A stretch of 13,512 nt of DNA. Origin: an uncultured Blautia sp. (lineage in GTDB: Bacteria; Bacillota; Clostridia; Lachnospirales; Lachnospiraceae). Positions 1-8,371 of this stretch are shown in pieces. Positions within the stretch are counted from its first letter, which is position 1; the number at the start of each line of letters is the position of its first letter. The position numbers were made by a program, and so were the translations under genes. The notes under the pieces are model-generated. The model was given only the letters and a program-made list of their open reading frames with translations. It was not told the origin of the DNA and ran no database searches. The stretch lies in NCBI GenBank assembly GCA_900551465.1, contig URWL01000015.1, positions 1-13,512 on the forward strand. The letters are read 5' to 3'.

Positions 1-7
1 TTCATAC

Positions 8-2752
8 TTGAGTATAAACAAAAACACAAACGAGGAAAAAAACTATCGTAAAAATGTGGTCAAATCAATATCTGGGACTCCTGAAACCCGCATAAATACT
101 GGGTTTTCAGGGGATATTCGTGCATTATCACCAATGATGCAGGAATATGTAAAAACAAAAGAGCAGTATAAGGACTGTATCCTTTTTTACCGTCTGGGAG
201 ATTTCTATGAGATGTTTTTTCAGGATGCTCTCACAGTAACAAAAGAGCTGGAACTGACCCTGACCGGCAAGGACTGCGGTCTGGAAGAAAGGGCCCCTAT
301 GTGCGGGGTCCCCTTTCATGCTGCAGAAACCTATATCAACCGTCTGATTGAAAAAGGCTATAAGGTTGCCATCTGTGAGCAGGTGGAAGACCCGAAAAAA
401 GCCAAGGGGCTGGTAAAGCGTGAAGTCATCCGTGTGGTAACACCGGGTACTACCCTGGATGCGGCTTCTCTGGATGAATCCAGAAACAACTACCTGATGT
501 CCGTTGTTGCTACAGAAGGCCGTTTTGGATGTGCTATTGCGGACATTACAACAGGAGACTGTTTTCTGACAGAGGTGGATAAACCACAGAAGCTTCTGGA
601 TGAGATCAATAAATTTGTTCCGGCAGAAATCATCTGCAACGACGCTTTTTTTATGAGCGGAGTAGACACAGAAGATCTGAAAAACCGTCTGGGGATCTGT
701 GTGTTTCCTCTGGATGCCTGGTATTTTGACGATGGCTTATGCAAACGGACATTAATGGAACATTTCCATGTAAATGCTCTGGAAGGACTGGGGATCCAGG
801 ATTACGACAGCGGTGTGATCGCCTCCGGAGCGCTTTTCCTTTATCTTCAGGAAACACAGAAGTCTGCTCTTTCCCATATGGCAGGGATCCGTCCTTATGC
901 GGCAGAAAAATTTATGCTGATCGACAGTTCCAGCCGCAGAAACCTGGAGCTTGTAGAAACACTTCGGGAAAAGAACAAAAGAGGCTCTCTTCTCTGGGTT
1001 CTGGACAAAACAAAAACAGCCATGGGTGCCCGCACCCTTCGTTCTTATGTAGAGCAGCCTCTCATCGATGCAGAAAAGATCAACGAGCGCCTGGAAGCTC
1101 TGGAAGAACTGAATCAAAGCCCCATGCTCCGGGATGAGATCCGGGAATATTTAAACCCTGTTTATGATCTGGAGCGACTGATCAGCCGCATCAGCTATCA
1201 GTCTGCAAATCCCAGAGACCTGATTGCTTTTTCTTCCTCTCTTGAAATGCTGCCTTATATCCGGCAGATCATAAAGGATTTCAACAGTCCTCTTCTGACA
1301 AAAATCTGTGAGGATATGGATCCGCTGGAGGATATTGCACAGCTGATCAGAAGCGCCATTGTGGAAGAACCGCCTCTTGCCCAGAAAGACGGAGGGATCA
1401 TTCGGGAAGGTTATAATTCTGACGTAGATAAATTCCGCCGTTCCCGTACAGACGGTAAAAAATGGCTGACAGAACTGGAAGCCAGAGAAAGAGAACGTAC
1501 CGGAATCAAAAACCTGAAGATCAAGTACAATCGTGTTTTTGGATATTCACTGGAGGTTACCAATTCCTTTAAAGACCTGGTTCCGGAAAATTATATAAGA
1601 AAACAGACTCTTACCAATGCAGAACGCTATATCACACAGGAATTAAAAGACCTTGAAGACATGATCCTCGGGGCAGAAGATAAGCTCTATGCCCTGGAAT
1701 ACGAGCTTTTCTGTAATGTAAGAGACAAGGTTGGCGCAGAGGTTGTCCGCATTCAGAAAACTGCCAAGGCAGTTGCTGCGCTGGATGTGTTCGCCTCCCT
1801 TGCACTGGTTGCTCAGAGAAATAATTTTGTTCGTCCGAAGATCAACGAAAACGGTGTTCTGGATATCAAAAACGGCAGACATCCGGTAGTAGAGCAAATG
1901 ATTGAAAATGATATGTTCATTGCCAATGATACATATCTGGATAATCAGAAAAAAAGGATTTCTATTATCACCGGACCTAATATGGCCGGTAAGTCCACTT
2001 ATATGCGTCAGACAGCTCTGATCGTACTGATGGCCCAGATTGGAAGTTTTGTGCCGGCAGAAAAAGCAAACATTGGTATTGTAGACAGGATTTTTACCCG
2101 GGTGGGAGCCTCTGATGATCTGGCAAGCGGTCAGAGTACTTTTATGGTAGAAATGACTGAGGTTGCAAATATCCTGAGAAATGCCACGTCCAGAAGTCTT
2201 CTGATTCTGGATGAGATTGGAAGAGGAACCAGCACCTTTGACGGACTTGCCATTGCCTGGGCAGTGATCGAACATATCAGCGATACGAAGCTTTGTGGCG
2301 CAAAAACACTGTTTGCCACACATTATCATGAACTTACTGAACTGGAAGGAAAAATTCCCGGCGTCAACAATTACTGTATTGCAGTAAAAGAAAAAGGAGA
2401 CGATATCGTATTTCTCCGAAAAATCGTCAAAGGCGGAGCAGATAAAAGTTACGGTATACAGGTTGCAAGGCTTGCCGGAGTACCGGATCCGGTGATCCGC
2501 CGTGCAAAAGAGCTGGTGGAGGAATTAAGTGACGCAGACATTACCGCTGCTGTAAAAGATCTGGCTGCTCCGAAGAAAAAACAAAAGATCGTATACGATC
2601 AGGTAGATATGGCTCAAATGTCTCTTTTTGACACAGTTCAGGATAATGACATCGTGGAAGAGATCAAAAATCTGGATATGTCCCATCTGACTCCCATGGA
2701 GGCTATGAATATCCTTTACAATCTTCAGAACAAGATACAGAACCGCTGGTAA
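8..2752 (+). CDS. mutS: DNA mismatch repair protein MutS (5' end uncertain)
   Basis: MutS recognises mismatches and small loops in DNA and recruits MutL; it acts as an ATP-driven sliding clamp. Seen in the translation, numbering from the TTG at 8: the mismatch-reading Phe-x-Glu motif F66-Y67-E68 in RLGDFYEMFF; Walker A TGPNMAGKST at 655-664; the Walker B/signature block LILDEIGRGTST at 732-743; the FATHYHEL block with H772; and a C-terminal QMSLF at 870-874 that fits a beta-clamp-binding motif. The length of 914 aa is somewhat above the usual 850-880, and the excess is N-terminal. Family homology starts near L40 (LSPMMQEY). The 39 residues before it look atypical and contain a strong inverted repeat. 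The frame is open to the window edge, so the start could be TTG 8, GTG 56, ATG 134 or lie upstream. None has a well-placed visible Shine-Dalgarno. Identity is certain; the start is not. Confidence 0.97.
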   Translation: MSINKNTNEEKNYRKNVVKSISGTPETRINTGFSGDIRALSPMMQEYVKTKEQYKDCILFYRLGDFYEMFFQDALTVTKELELTLTGKDCGLEERAPMCGVPFHAAETYINRLIEKGYKVAICEQVEDPKKAKGLVKREVIRVVTPGTTLDAASLDESRNNYLMSVVATEGRFGCAIADITTGDCFLTEVDKPQKLLDEINKFVPAEIICNDAFFMSGVDTEDLKNRLGICVFPLDAWYFDDGLCKRTLMEHFHVNALEGLGIQDYDSGVIASGALFLYLQETQKSALSHMAGIRPYAAEKFMLIDSSSRRNLELVETLREKNKRGSLLWVLDKTKTAMGARTLRSYVEQPLIDAEKINERLEALEELNQSPMLRDEIREYLNPVYDLERLISRISYQSANPRDLIAFSSSLEMLPYIRQIIKDFNSPLLTKICEDMDPLEDIAQLIRSAIVEEPPLAQKDGGIIREGYNSDVDKFRRSRTDGKKWLTELEARERERTGIKNLKIKYNRVFGYSLEVTNSFKDLVPENYIRKQTLTNAERYITQELKDLEDMILGAEDKLYALEYELFCNVRDKVGAEVVRIQKTAKAVAALDVFASLALVAQRNNFVRPKINENGVLDIKNGRHPVVEQMIENDMFIANDTYLDNQKKRISIITGPNMAGKSTYMRQTALIVLMAQIGSFVPAEKANIGIVDRIFTRVGASDDLASGQSTFMVEMTEVANILRNATSRSLLILDEIGRGTSTFDGLAIAWAVIEHISDTKLCGAKTLFATHYHELTELEGKIPGVNNYCIAVKEKGDDIVFLRKIVKGGADKSYGIQVARLAGVPDPVIRRAKELVEELSDADITAAVKDLAAPKKKQKIVYDQVDMAQMSLFDTVQDNDIVEEIKNLDMSHLTPMEAMNILYNLQNKIQNRW
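78..113 (+). repeat. Stem-loop (inverted repeat) at the 5' end of mutS
   Basis: CCTGAAACCC at 80-89 pairs with GGGTTTTCAGG at 101-111, giving 10 base pairs with T107 bulged and an 11-base loop (90-100). A further T79-G112 wobble and a C78-G113 pair extend the stem. No T-run follows, so it does not look like an intrinsic terminator. It lies inside the atypical N-terminal extension of mutS and about 20 bases before the in-frame ATG 134. It could be a leader RNA structure, the footprint of a small palindromic element, or chance. The pairing is seen directly; any role is unknown. Confidence 0.6.
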
Positions 2753-2789
2753 AATTCTCTTAAGATAATCTTGGAGCCAAAGAAGAAAT

Positions 2790-2803
2790 GGAGGTTTGGT
2801 TTG
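2790..2803 (+). promoter_or_regulatory. Ribosome binding site and TTG start of mutL
   Basis: GGAGG at 2790-2794 is followed after 6 bases by TTG 2801-2803. This decides the mutL start: the open frame extends ten codons further upstream to another TTG at 2771, but that one lacks a comparable site and its extra residues (MEPKKKWRFG) do not look like MutL. An ATG at 2788 is out of frame. Confidence 0.85.
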
Positions 2804-4825
2804 AGAAAGATCGCAGTTTTAGACCAGAATACCATAGATAAGATTGCAGCAGGAGAGGTAGTGGAGCGCCCCTCCTCTGTGGTAAAAGAACTTGTAGAAA
2901 ATGCCATTGATGCAGGCGCTACAGCTGTAACTGTGGAGATCACAGACGGCGGGAAAAAGATGATCCGTATTACAGACAACGGTGCCGGCATTGAAGCCGG
3001 ACAGATCCCTCTTGCCTTTCTCCGCCATGCTACCAGTAAGATAGAGAAGGTGGAGGATCTGGAGCAGATTGCTTCTCTGGGATTTCGTGGAGAGGCGCTT
3101 TCCAGTATTGCCGCCGTCTCCCAGGTAGAACTGATCACAAAGACTCATTCTGCCGTCAGCGGCTCCCGCTATATTATCGAAGGCGGTGTGGAACATTCTC
3201 TGGAAGAGCTGGGCGCACCGGAAGGAACCACCTTTCTGGTAAGAAATCTTTTTTATAATACACCGGCAAGAAGCAAATTCCTGAAATCAGATACCACGGA
3301 AGCTAATTATATCCATACGTTGATGGAACAGCTTGCGCTTTCCCACCCGGAAATATCTTTTAAATACATCCAGAACCGCCAGGTAAAGCTGCACAGCTCC
3401 GGAAATTATAATGTAAAAGATGTAATCTACAGCGTATATGGACGGGATATTACCAAGGCTCTTCTTGAAGCGGATTTTGAAAATGATTTTATGAAGATCA
3501 CCGGATTTGTAGGAAAGCCGGAGATTGCCCGGGGAAACCGCAGCTTTGAGAATTATTATATTAATGGAAGATATGTAAAAAATAATATCATCACAAAAGC
3601 CATTGAAAATGCCTACAAAGGTTTTCTTATGCAGCACAAATTCCCCTTTGTGTCTCTTCAGATCGAAATGGAGGGAAATGATCTGGATGTCAATGTACAC
3701 CCGGCAAAAAGAGAAGTCCGTTTTGCCAGAGAACAGGAGGTTTATGAAGCAGTATACGATACTGTGCGCCGTGCCCTGACAGCCAGAGAAATGATCCCAA
3801 AGGTGACCCTTGAGAAGCCTCAGCCGGAGAAAAAAGAAGCACCGGTAAAACCAGTGTCCATTCCGGAGCCTTTCGAGAAAAAAAGGAGAGAGCAGGTATA
3901 TGAAAATACAGTAAGAGAATCATCTGCTCCTTATGGAATACATATGGAAAAACAGATTTTCTCTTCCTCTGAAGAGAATCTTTTTGAGGGGACTTTAAGA
4001 CAGAAGCAGCAGAAAGAAGAAAGACTGGAGCTTCCAAAAGAAGAACCGGCTCAGTCGGCTCAGGAAATGCCAGAAAAAGAACAAAAACAGCTGGAACCTC
4101 AGGAATCAGTACCGAAAAAAGAAGAACCGCCAACAGAAAAGCCACAAACAGAAGTTCCCAAAAGGGAAGAGTCAACATCTTATATAAAAAAACAGGAAGA
4201 ACAGCAGCTGGAACTTTTTGAGGAAAAGCTTCTGGCCCCGGAATCCAGGGAACGGATCCGCCTGATCGGACAGGTTTTTGACACCTACTGGCTGGCACAG
4301 TTCGGGGATGCATTCTATATCATCGATCAGCATGCCGCCCATGAAAAAGTATATTACGAACGTTTTGTAAAAAAATTCCGTGAAAATACCGTGGATGCCC
4401 AATATCTGACCCCGCCGCTGATCGTTACTCTAAATCTTCAGGAAGAAGGACTTCTGAAAGCCAATGAAGACTATTTCCGGCAGTTTGGATTTGAAATAGA
4501 GCATTTTGGCGGAAAGGAATACTGTATCAGTGCCGTTCCTTCTAACCTTTACGGACTCAGCGAAGAAGAGCTCTTTCTGGAAATGCTGGATCATCTGGCA
4601 GGAGAGGGAGATAAAGACGCTCTTGATATTTTTGCTTCCAGACTGGCAACCATGGCATGTAAAGCTGCCGTAAAGGGAAATCATGCCATGTCCCCGGCAG
4701 AAGCAGAAAAACTCTTAGACGAGCTTCTGACTCTGGACAATCCCTATCATTGTCCTCACGGAAGGCCAACCGTCATTTCCATGACAAAAACAGAACTGGA
4801 AAAGAAATTTAAAAGAATTGTTTAG
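2801..4825 (+). CDS. mutL: DNA mismatch repair endonuclease MutL
   Basis: MutL couples mismatch recognition by MutS to strand incision and removal. The start is TTG 2801, because GGAGG at 2790-2794 sits 6 bases upstream and the protein then begins MRKIAVLD, as in the family. A TTG 30 bases earlier gives a longer reading without support. The protein has 674 aa. The N-terminal GHKL ATPase shows E30 and N34 in KELVENAIDAGA, D59-N60-G61 and GFRGEALSSI at 94-103. Residues about 331-467 form a low-complexity linker rich in Lys, Glu, Pro and Gln, ending in QQLELF (468-473), a plausible beta-clamp contact. The C-terminal domain carries the metal-endonuclease motif DQHA-x2-E-x4-E at 509-520, C620 in ACKAAVKG and CPHGRP at 651-656. 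This is the nicking-competent MutL type found in organisms without MutH. It lies 48 bases after mutS. Confidence 0.97.
   Translation: MRKIAVLDQNTIDKIAAGEVVERPSSVVKELVENAIDAGATAVTVEITDGGKKMIRITDNGAGIEAGQIPLAFLRHATSKIEKVEDLEQIASLGFRGEALSSIAAVSQVELITKTHSAVSGSRYIIEGGVEHSLEELGAPEGTTFLVRNLFYNTPARSKFLKSDTTEANYIHTLMEQLALSHPEISFKYIQNRQVKLHSSGNYNVKDVIYSVYGRDITKALLEADFENDFMKITGFVGKPEIARGNRSFENYYINGRYVKNNIITKAIENAYKGFLMQHKFPFVSLQIEMEGNDLDVNVHPAKREVRFAREQEVYEAVYDTVRRALTAREMIPKVTLEKPQPEKKEAPVKPVSIPEPFEKKRREQVYENTVRESSAPYGIHMEKQIFSSSEENLFEGTLRQKQQKEERLELPKEEPAQSAQEMPEKEQKQLEPQESVPKKEEPPTEKPQTEVPKREESTSYIKKQEEQQLELFEEKLLAPESRERIRLIGQVFDTYWLAQFGDAFYIIDQHAAHEKVYYERFVKKFRENTVDAQYLTPPLIVTLNLQEEGLLKANEDYFRQFGFEIEHFGGKEYCISAVPSNLYGLSEEELFLEMLDHLAGEGDKDALDIFASRLATMACKAAVKGNHAMSPAEAEKLLDELLTLDNPYHCPHGRPTVISMTKTELEKKFKRIV
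3791..4201 (+). other. Low-complexity linker coding region in mutL
   Basis: Codons 331-467 of mutL encode a Lys/Glu/Pro/Gln-rich stretch with loosely repeated PKKEEP/PKREE/PKEEP units. It is expected to be the disordered linker between the ATPase and endonuclease domains. On the DNA level it is A-rich with repeated GAAGAA and AAAGAA tracts, so its length may vary between strains. Confidence 0.75.
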
Positions 4826-4833
4826 GAGGCTAT

Positions 4834-5778
4834 ATGAAAAAGCCATTGATCGTACTGACCGGTCCCACTGCCGTTGGAAAAACAGATCTTTCCATAGCTT
4901 TGGCAAAAGCTGTGAACGGAGAGATCATTTCCGCAGATTCTATGCAGGTTTATCAGAAAATGGACATTGGCTCTGCAAAGATCCGTCCGGAGGAAATGCA
5001 GGGAGTGAAGCATTATCTGGTAGATGCTCTGGATCCAAAAGAGGAATTTCATATTGTAAAATTCCAGCAGATGGCAAAGGCAGCCATGGAAGAGATCTAT
5101 GCAAAGGGAAAAATCCCCATTCTGGCAGGCGGAACCGGCTTTTATATCCAGGCAGTTACAAAAGATATTGATTTCACCCAGGCCCGGCAGGAAGATTCAT
5201 ACCGCAAAGAACTGGAAGCTCTTGCAGAAGAAAAGGGCCCCGAACATCTCCATGAAATGCTGAAAAAGGTAGATCCCAGAAGTGCAGAAGACATCCATGC
5301 CAACAATGTAAAACGTGTGATCCGCGCTCTGGAATTTTATCATCAGAACGGAACTCCTATTTCTGCCCATAACGCAGAACAGAAACAAAATGAAAGTCCA
5401 TATGCCCTTGCATATTTTGTACTGAACATGCCAAGAGAGCTTCTGTATCAGCGGATCGACCGCCGTGTGGATCAGATGCTGGAAGAGGGGCTTCTTGAAG
5501 AGGTAAAAGGACTCCGGGAAGAAGGCTGCCATCGGGGAATGGTTTCCATGCAGGGACTTGGCTATAAAGAGATCCTGGCATATCTGGATGGCGAATATCC
5601 CCTGGAAGAAGCGATCCGGATCCTGAAACGGGATACACGTCATTTTGCCAAAAGACAGCTGACCTGGTTTCGCAGAGAACCGGAAGTCGTATGGATAAAT
5701 AAAGACAGTTTTAACTATGAAGAAGATCAGATACTGGGCTATATGCTGGATATCTGCAAAAATAAAGGACTGCTGTAA
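4834..5778 (+). CDS. miaA: tRNA dimethylallyltransferase MiaA
   Basis: MiaA transfers a dimethylallyl group from dimethylallyl diphosphate to N6 of A37 in tRNAs that read codons starting with U, which steadies codon-anticodon pairing. The protein has 314 aa, the normal length. Visible motifs are the P-loop GPTAVGKT at 10-17; ISADSMQVY with D35 as the expected general base; GGTGFYI at 99-105; NNVKRVIRALE; MVSMQGLGYKEI; and the C-terminal RDTRHFAKRQLTWFRRE, all typical of the family. The start ATG 4834 has AGGAGG at 4824-4829, which overlaps the mutL TAG stop (4823-4825), so the two genes are probably translationally coupled. The order mutS-mutL-miaA is shared by many Firmicutes. hfq, which often follows miaA, is not here. 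Confidence 0.97.
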   Translation: MKKPLIVLTGPTAVGKTDLSIALAKAVNGEIISADSMQVYQKMDIGSAKIRPEEMQGVKHYLVDALDPKEEFHIVKFQQMAKAAMEEIYAKGKIPILAGGTGFYIQAVTKDIDFTQARQEDSYRKELEALAEEKGPEHLHEMLKKVDPRSAEDIHANNVKRVIRALEFYHQNGTPISAHNAEQKQNESPYALAYFVLNMPRELLYQRIDRRVDQMLEEGLLEEVKGLREEGCHRGMVSMQGLGYKEILAYLDGEYPLEEAIRILKRDTRHFAKRQLTWFRREPEVVWINKDSFNYEEDQILGYMLDICKNKGLL

Positions 5779-5814
5779 TAAAACAGTGAAAAATAAAAAC
5801 AGATGAGGTAGAAA

Positions 5815-7092
5815 ATGAAAGAAATATATGAACAGCTGGGAATCTCCCGGGAAGTCTATGAATTTGGTGCAGAGATCGAATCAGCTCTGAAAGAACGTTT
5901 TGAAGAATTTGACAGAAAAGCAGAATATAACCAGATGAAAGTCCTACTTGCCATGCAGAAAAATAAAGTAAGTTCCGAATGCTTTAACGGAAGCTCCGGT
6001 TATGGATATGATGATTTCGGACGTGATACACTGGAAAAGGTTTATGCAGACACCTTCCACACAGAGGCCTGTCTGGTACGTCCTCAGATTGCCTGCGGAA
6101 CTCACGCTCTTGCCATTGCACTTTTTGGAAATCTCCGTCCGGGAGACGAGCTTCTGGCGCCTGCCGGAAAACCATATGATACACTGGAAGAAGTAATCGG
6201 CATCCGTCCGGCAAAAGGATCTCTTGCGGAATACGGCGTTACCTATCGTCAGGTAGATCTGAAAGAGGACGGAACCTTTGATTATGACAGCATCCGCGAA
6301 GCTATCAATGAAAAAACAAAGCTTGTGGAGATCCAGCGTTCCAAAGGTTATCAGACAAGACCTTCTTTTTCCGTACAGCAGATCGGCGAACTGATCGCAT
6401 TTGTTAAAAGTATCAAGCCGGATGTAATCTGTATGGTAGATAACTGCTACGGGGAATTTGTAGATACCGTAGAGCCAAGTGATGTCGGAGCTGATATGAT
6501 CGTTGGTTCTCTGATCAAAAATCCCGGCGGCGGACTGGCTCCTATCGGCGGATATATTGCAGGAACAAAAGAATGCGTAGAAAACGCTGCCACCCGTATG
6601 ACCTGCCCGGGTCTTGGTATGGAAGTTGGAGCATCTCTTGGAGTAAACCGTTCTTTCTATCAGGGATTTTTCCTGGCACCTATGGTGACAAAAGGTGCTG
6701 TGAAGGGAGCTGTATTTGCAGCAAATATTTATGAAAAGCTTGGTTTCCCGGTAATTCCAAACGGTCAGGAGCCGCGGCAGGATATTATCCAGGCCGTAAC
6801 CTTAAATTCTCCGGAACGTGTGGTTGCATTCTGCAAAGGAATCCAGGCAGCAGCCCCGGTAGATTCCTATGTAGATCCGGAGCCCTGGGATATGCCAGGC
6901 TATGACAGTGAAGTGATCATGGCTGCAGGGGCTTTTGTCCAGGGATCTTCCATCGAACTTTCTGCCGACGGGCCTATGAAGCCTCCATACGCAGTTTACT
7001 TCCAGGGAGGACTGACCTGGGAACACGCAAAGCTTGGCATTCTTATGTCTGTTCAGAAGCTTCTGGATAAAAATCTGATCACACTGCCGTGA
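5815..7092 (+). CDS. ynbB: PLP-dependent methionine gamma-lyase / aluminium resistance family protein (YnbB-like)
   Basis: A 425-aa protein of the fold-type I PLP family often labelled methionine gamma-lyase family or aluminium resistance protein; the B. subtilis relative is YnbB. Recognisable blocks are GYGYDDFGRDTLE, VRPQIACGTHALAIALFGNLRPGDEL, GKPYDTLEEVIGI, VDNCYGEF with D209 (expected to contact the cofactor pyridine nitrogen), and SLIKNPGGG with K235 as the likely Schiff-base lysine, followed by LAPIGGYIAG. Expected chemistry is C-S lyase or another PLP-dependent elimination on a sulfur amino acid, but the true substrate is not established for this family. The start ATG 5815 has GAGGT at 5805-5809. 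It follows miaA by 36 bases, with no terminator between, so it is probably co-transcribed. The family assignment is firm; the reaction is inferred. Confidence 0.92.
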   Translation: MKEIYEQLGISREVYEFGAEIESALKERFEEFDRKAEYNQMKVLLAMQKNKVSSECFNGSSGYGYDDFGRDTLEKVYADTFHTEACLVRPQIACGTHALAIALFGNLRPGDELLAPAGKPYDTLEEVIGIRPAKGSLAEYGVTYRQVDLKEDGTFDYDSIREAINEKTKLVEIQRSKGYQTRPSFSVQQIGELIAFVKSIKPDVICMVDNCYGEFVDTVEPSDVGADMIVGSLIKNPGGGLAPIGGYIAGTKECVENAATRMTCPGLGMEVGASLGVNRSFYQGFFLAPMVTKGAVKGAVFAANIYEKLGFPVIPNGQEPRQDIIQAVTLNSPERVVAFCKGIQAAAPVDSYVDPEPWDMPGYDSEVIMAAGAFVQGSSIELSADGPMKPPYAVYFQGGLTWEHAKLGILMSVQKLLDKNLITLP

Positions 7093-7150
7093 TCCGGCTG
7101 TAGTCATAAGAAGTCAAAAACATCACCTATTTGTTTCAGGAGGTGCTGCC

Positions 7151-8371
7151 ATGCAAGAGCAACCAAAAAAAAAGAAAAAACAGGCTCCGGATCCCCTGCA
7201 TTCCCTGATTGTTGTGGGCGGGGGAGCAGCAGGACTTATGGCTGCCATCCAGGCGGCTCAGCAGGGTGTTTCAGTTACAATTCTGGAACACAATGAAAAA
7301 ACAGGACGCAAGATCTGTGTAACCGGAAACGGCCGCTGCAATCTTACAAACCTGAATCAGTATAAAGAAGCATACCGAGGAACGAATCCTGATTTTGCCA
7401 GCGGGGTCTTCCGCCAGTTTTCAGTAACAGATACCCTGGATTTTTTTGAGAAGATCGGAATTCTTACTGTTGAGAAAAAAGGCTGGCTGTACCCACGTAG
7501 CGGGCAGGCAAAATCTGTATCGGAACTTCTGGAAGCAAAAGCACGCAGCCTGAAAGTAAAGATCAAAACCAGAGAACATGTAACAAAAGTTTTCCAGAAA
7601 GACGGATTATGGAATGTCCGGACAGAAGGCTGGACCTATCAGGGAGCAGCTGTGATCCTGGCAAACGGATCAAAAGCCTCCTCTGTTTCCGGTTCAGACG
7701 GAAGCGGCTACGAGATTGCAGCAACACTGGGACATCAGATAATCCCGCCTCTTCCGGCTCTTCTGGGTCTGAAATGCCGTGACAGAGGCTTTTCCTCCTG
7801 GTCCGGTGTCCGGACAGAAGGCAGGCTTACCCTTCTGATCGATGGTGTTCCCCAAAAGGAAGAAGAAGGGGAGCTGCAGCTTACAGAATATGGAATATCC
7901 GGAATCCCTGTTTTTCAGCTGAGCCGATATGCCGTTCGGGCTCTCAGCGAAAAGAAAAAAGCTGCACTCAGGATTAATTTTTTTCCTGAGTATACAGAAA
8001 AAGAGTTGCGGGTTCTGCTGGAAAACAGAAAGAAGCTTTGTCCTTATCAGACAGAGCCGGAGCTTCTGACAGGACTTCTTCCGGATAAGCTGATAAAAGT
8101 CCTGATGAAACAAAAAGATCCTCTGGGTTCTGCCTGCGGTTTTGAACTGGAAATAACCGGAAACACCGGATTTGAACAGGCACAGGTCTGCTCGGGAGGC
8201 GTAGATACCAGTCAGGTGGATCCTATGACGCTGGAATCCAGACTTCACAAAGGACTTTTTTTTGCAGGAGAGCTTCTTGATATAGACGGAGCATGCGGAG
8301 GATACAATCTCCAGTGGGCATGGTCCAGCGGTGCCGCAGCCGGAATCCACGGAGCAAAGGAGATTATATGA
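7151..8371 (+). CDS. HI0933/BaiN-type FAD-dependent oxidoreductase
   Basis: A 406-aa cytoplasmic flavoprotein of the HI0933 (YhiN/BaiN) family. It shows an FAD-binding GGGAAG at 23-28 within LIVVGGGAAGLMAA, the family signature GRKICVTGNGRCNLTN at 52-67, and the C-terminal block GELLDIDGACGGYN at 373-386 with WAWSSGAAAG after it. The substrate is unknown. One member, BaiN of Clostridium scindens, has been proposed to act in bile-acid 7-dehydroxylation, but the family is widespread and this context gives no support for that role. The start ATG 7151 has a strong AGGAGGTG at 7138-7145. The first 17 residues are a Lys-rich tail encoded by A-runs of nine (7165-7173) and six bases, before the Rossmann strand. 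Its stop overlaps the next start (ATGA), so the two flavoproteins are coupled. Confidence 0.93.
   Translation: MQEQPKKKKKQAPDPLHSLIVVGGGAAGLMAAIQAAQQGVSVTILEHNEKTGRKICVTGNGRCNLTNLNQYKEAYRGTNPDFASGVFRQFSVTDTLDFFEKIGILTVEKKGWLYPRSGQAKSVSELLEAKARSLKVKIKTREHVTKVFQKDGLWNVRTEGWTYQGAAVILANGSKASSVSGSDGSGYEIAATLGHQIIPPLPALLGLKCRDRGFSSWSGVRTEGRLTLLIDGVPQKEEEGELQLTEYGISGIPVFQLSRYAVRALSEKKKAALRINFFPEYTEKELRVLLENRKKLCPYQTEPELLTGLLPDKLIKVLMKQKDPLGSACGFELEITGNTGFEQAQVCSGGVDTSQVDPMTLESRLHKGLFFAGELLDIDGACGGYNLQWAWSSGAAAGIHGAKEII

Noticed and set aside
739..1137. Open frame of 132 codons on the plus strand inside mutS
   Set aside because: It lies wholly inside the strongly conserved mutS frame, has no ribosome site, and its composition is that of a shadow frame.
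1643..2329. Open frame of 228 codons on the minus strand inside mutS
   Set aside because: Antisense to the conserved MutS ATPase region, with no recognisable motif, promoter or ribosome site.
2758..2776. AAGAT-A-ATCTT palindrome between mutS and mutL
   Set aside because: The one-base spacer cannot form an RNA loop, and the element is too short to distinguish from chance.
3690..4313. Long minus-strand open frame opposite the mutL linker, hydrophobic in translation
   Set aside because: The hydrophobic look comes from reading the Lys/Glu codons (AAA, GAA) of the linker in reverse as Phe/Leu; it is not a membrane protein gene.
5769..5795. Short inverted repeat CTGT/ACAG at the end of miaA as a terminator
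   Set aside because: Only four pairs and no T-run after it; the next gene follows closely and is probably co-transcribed.
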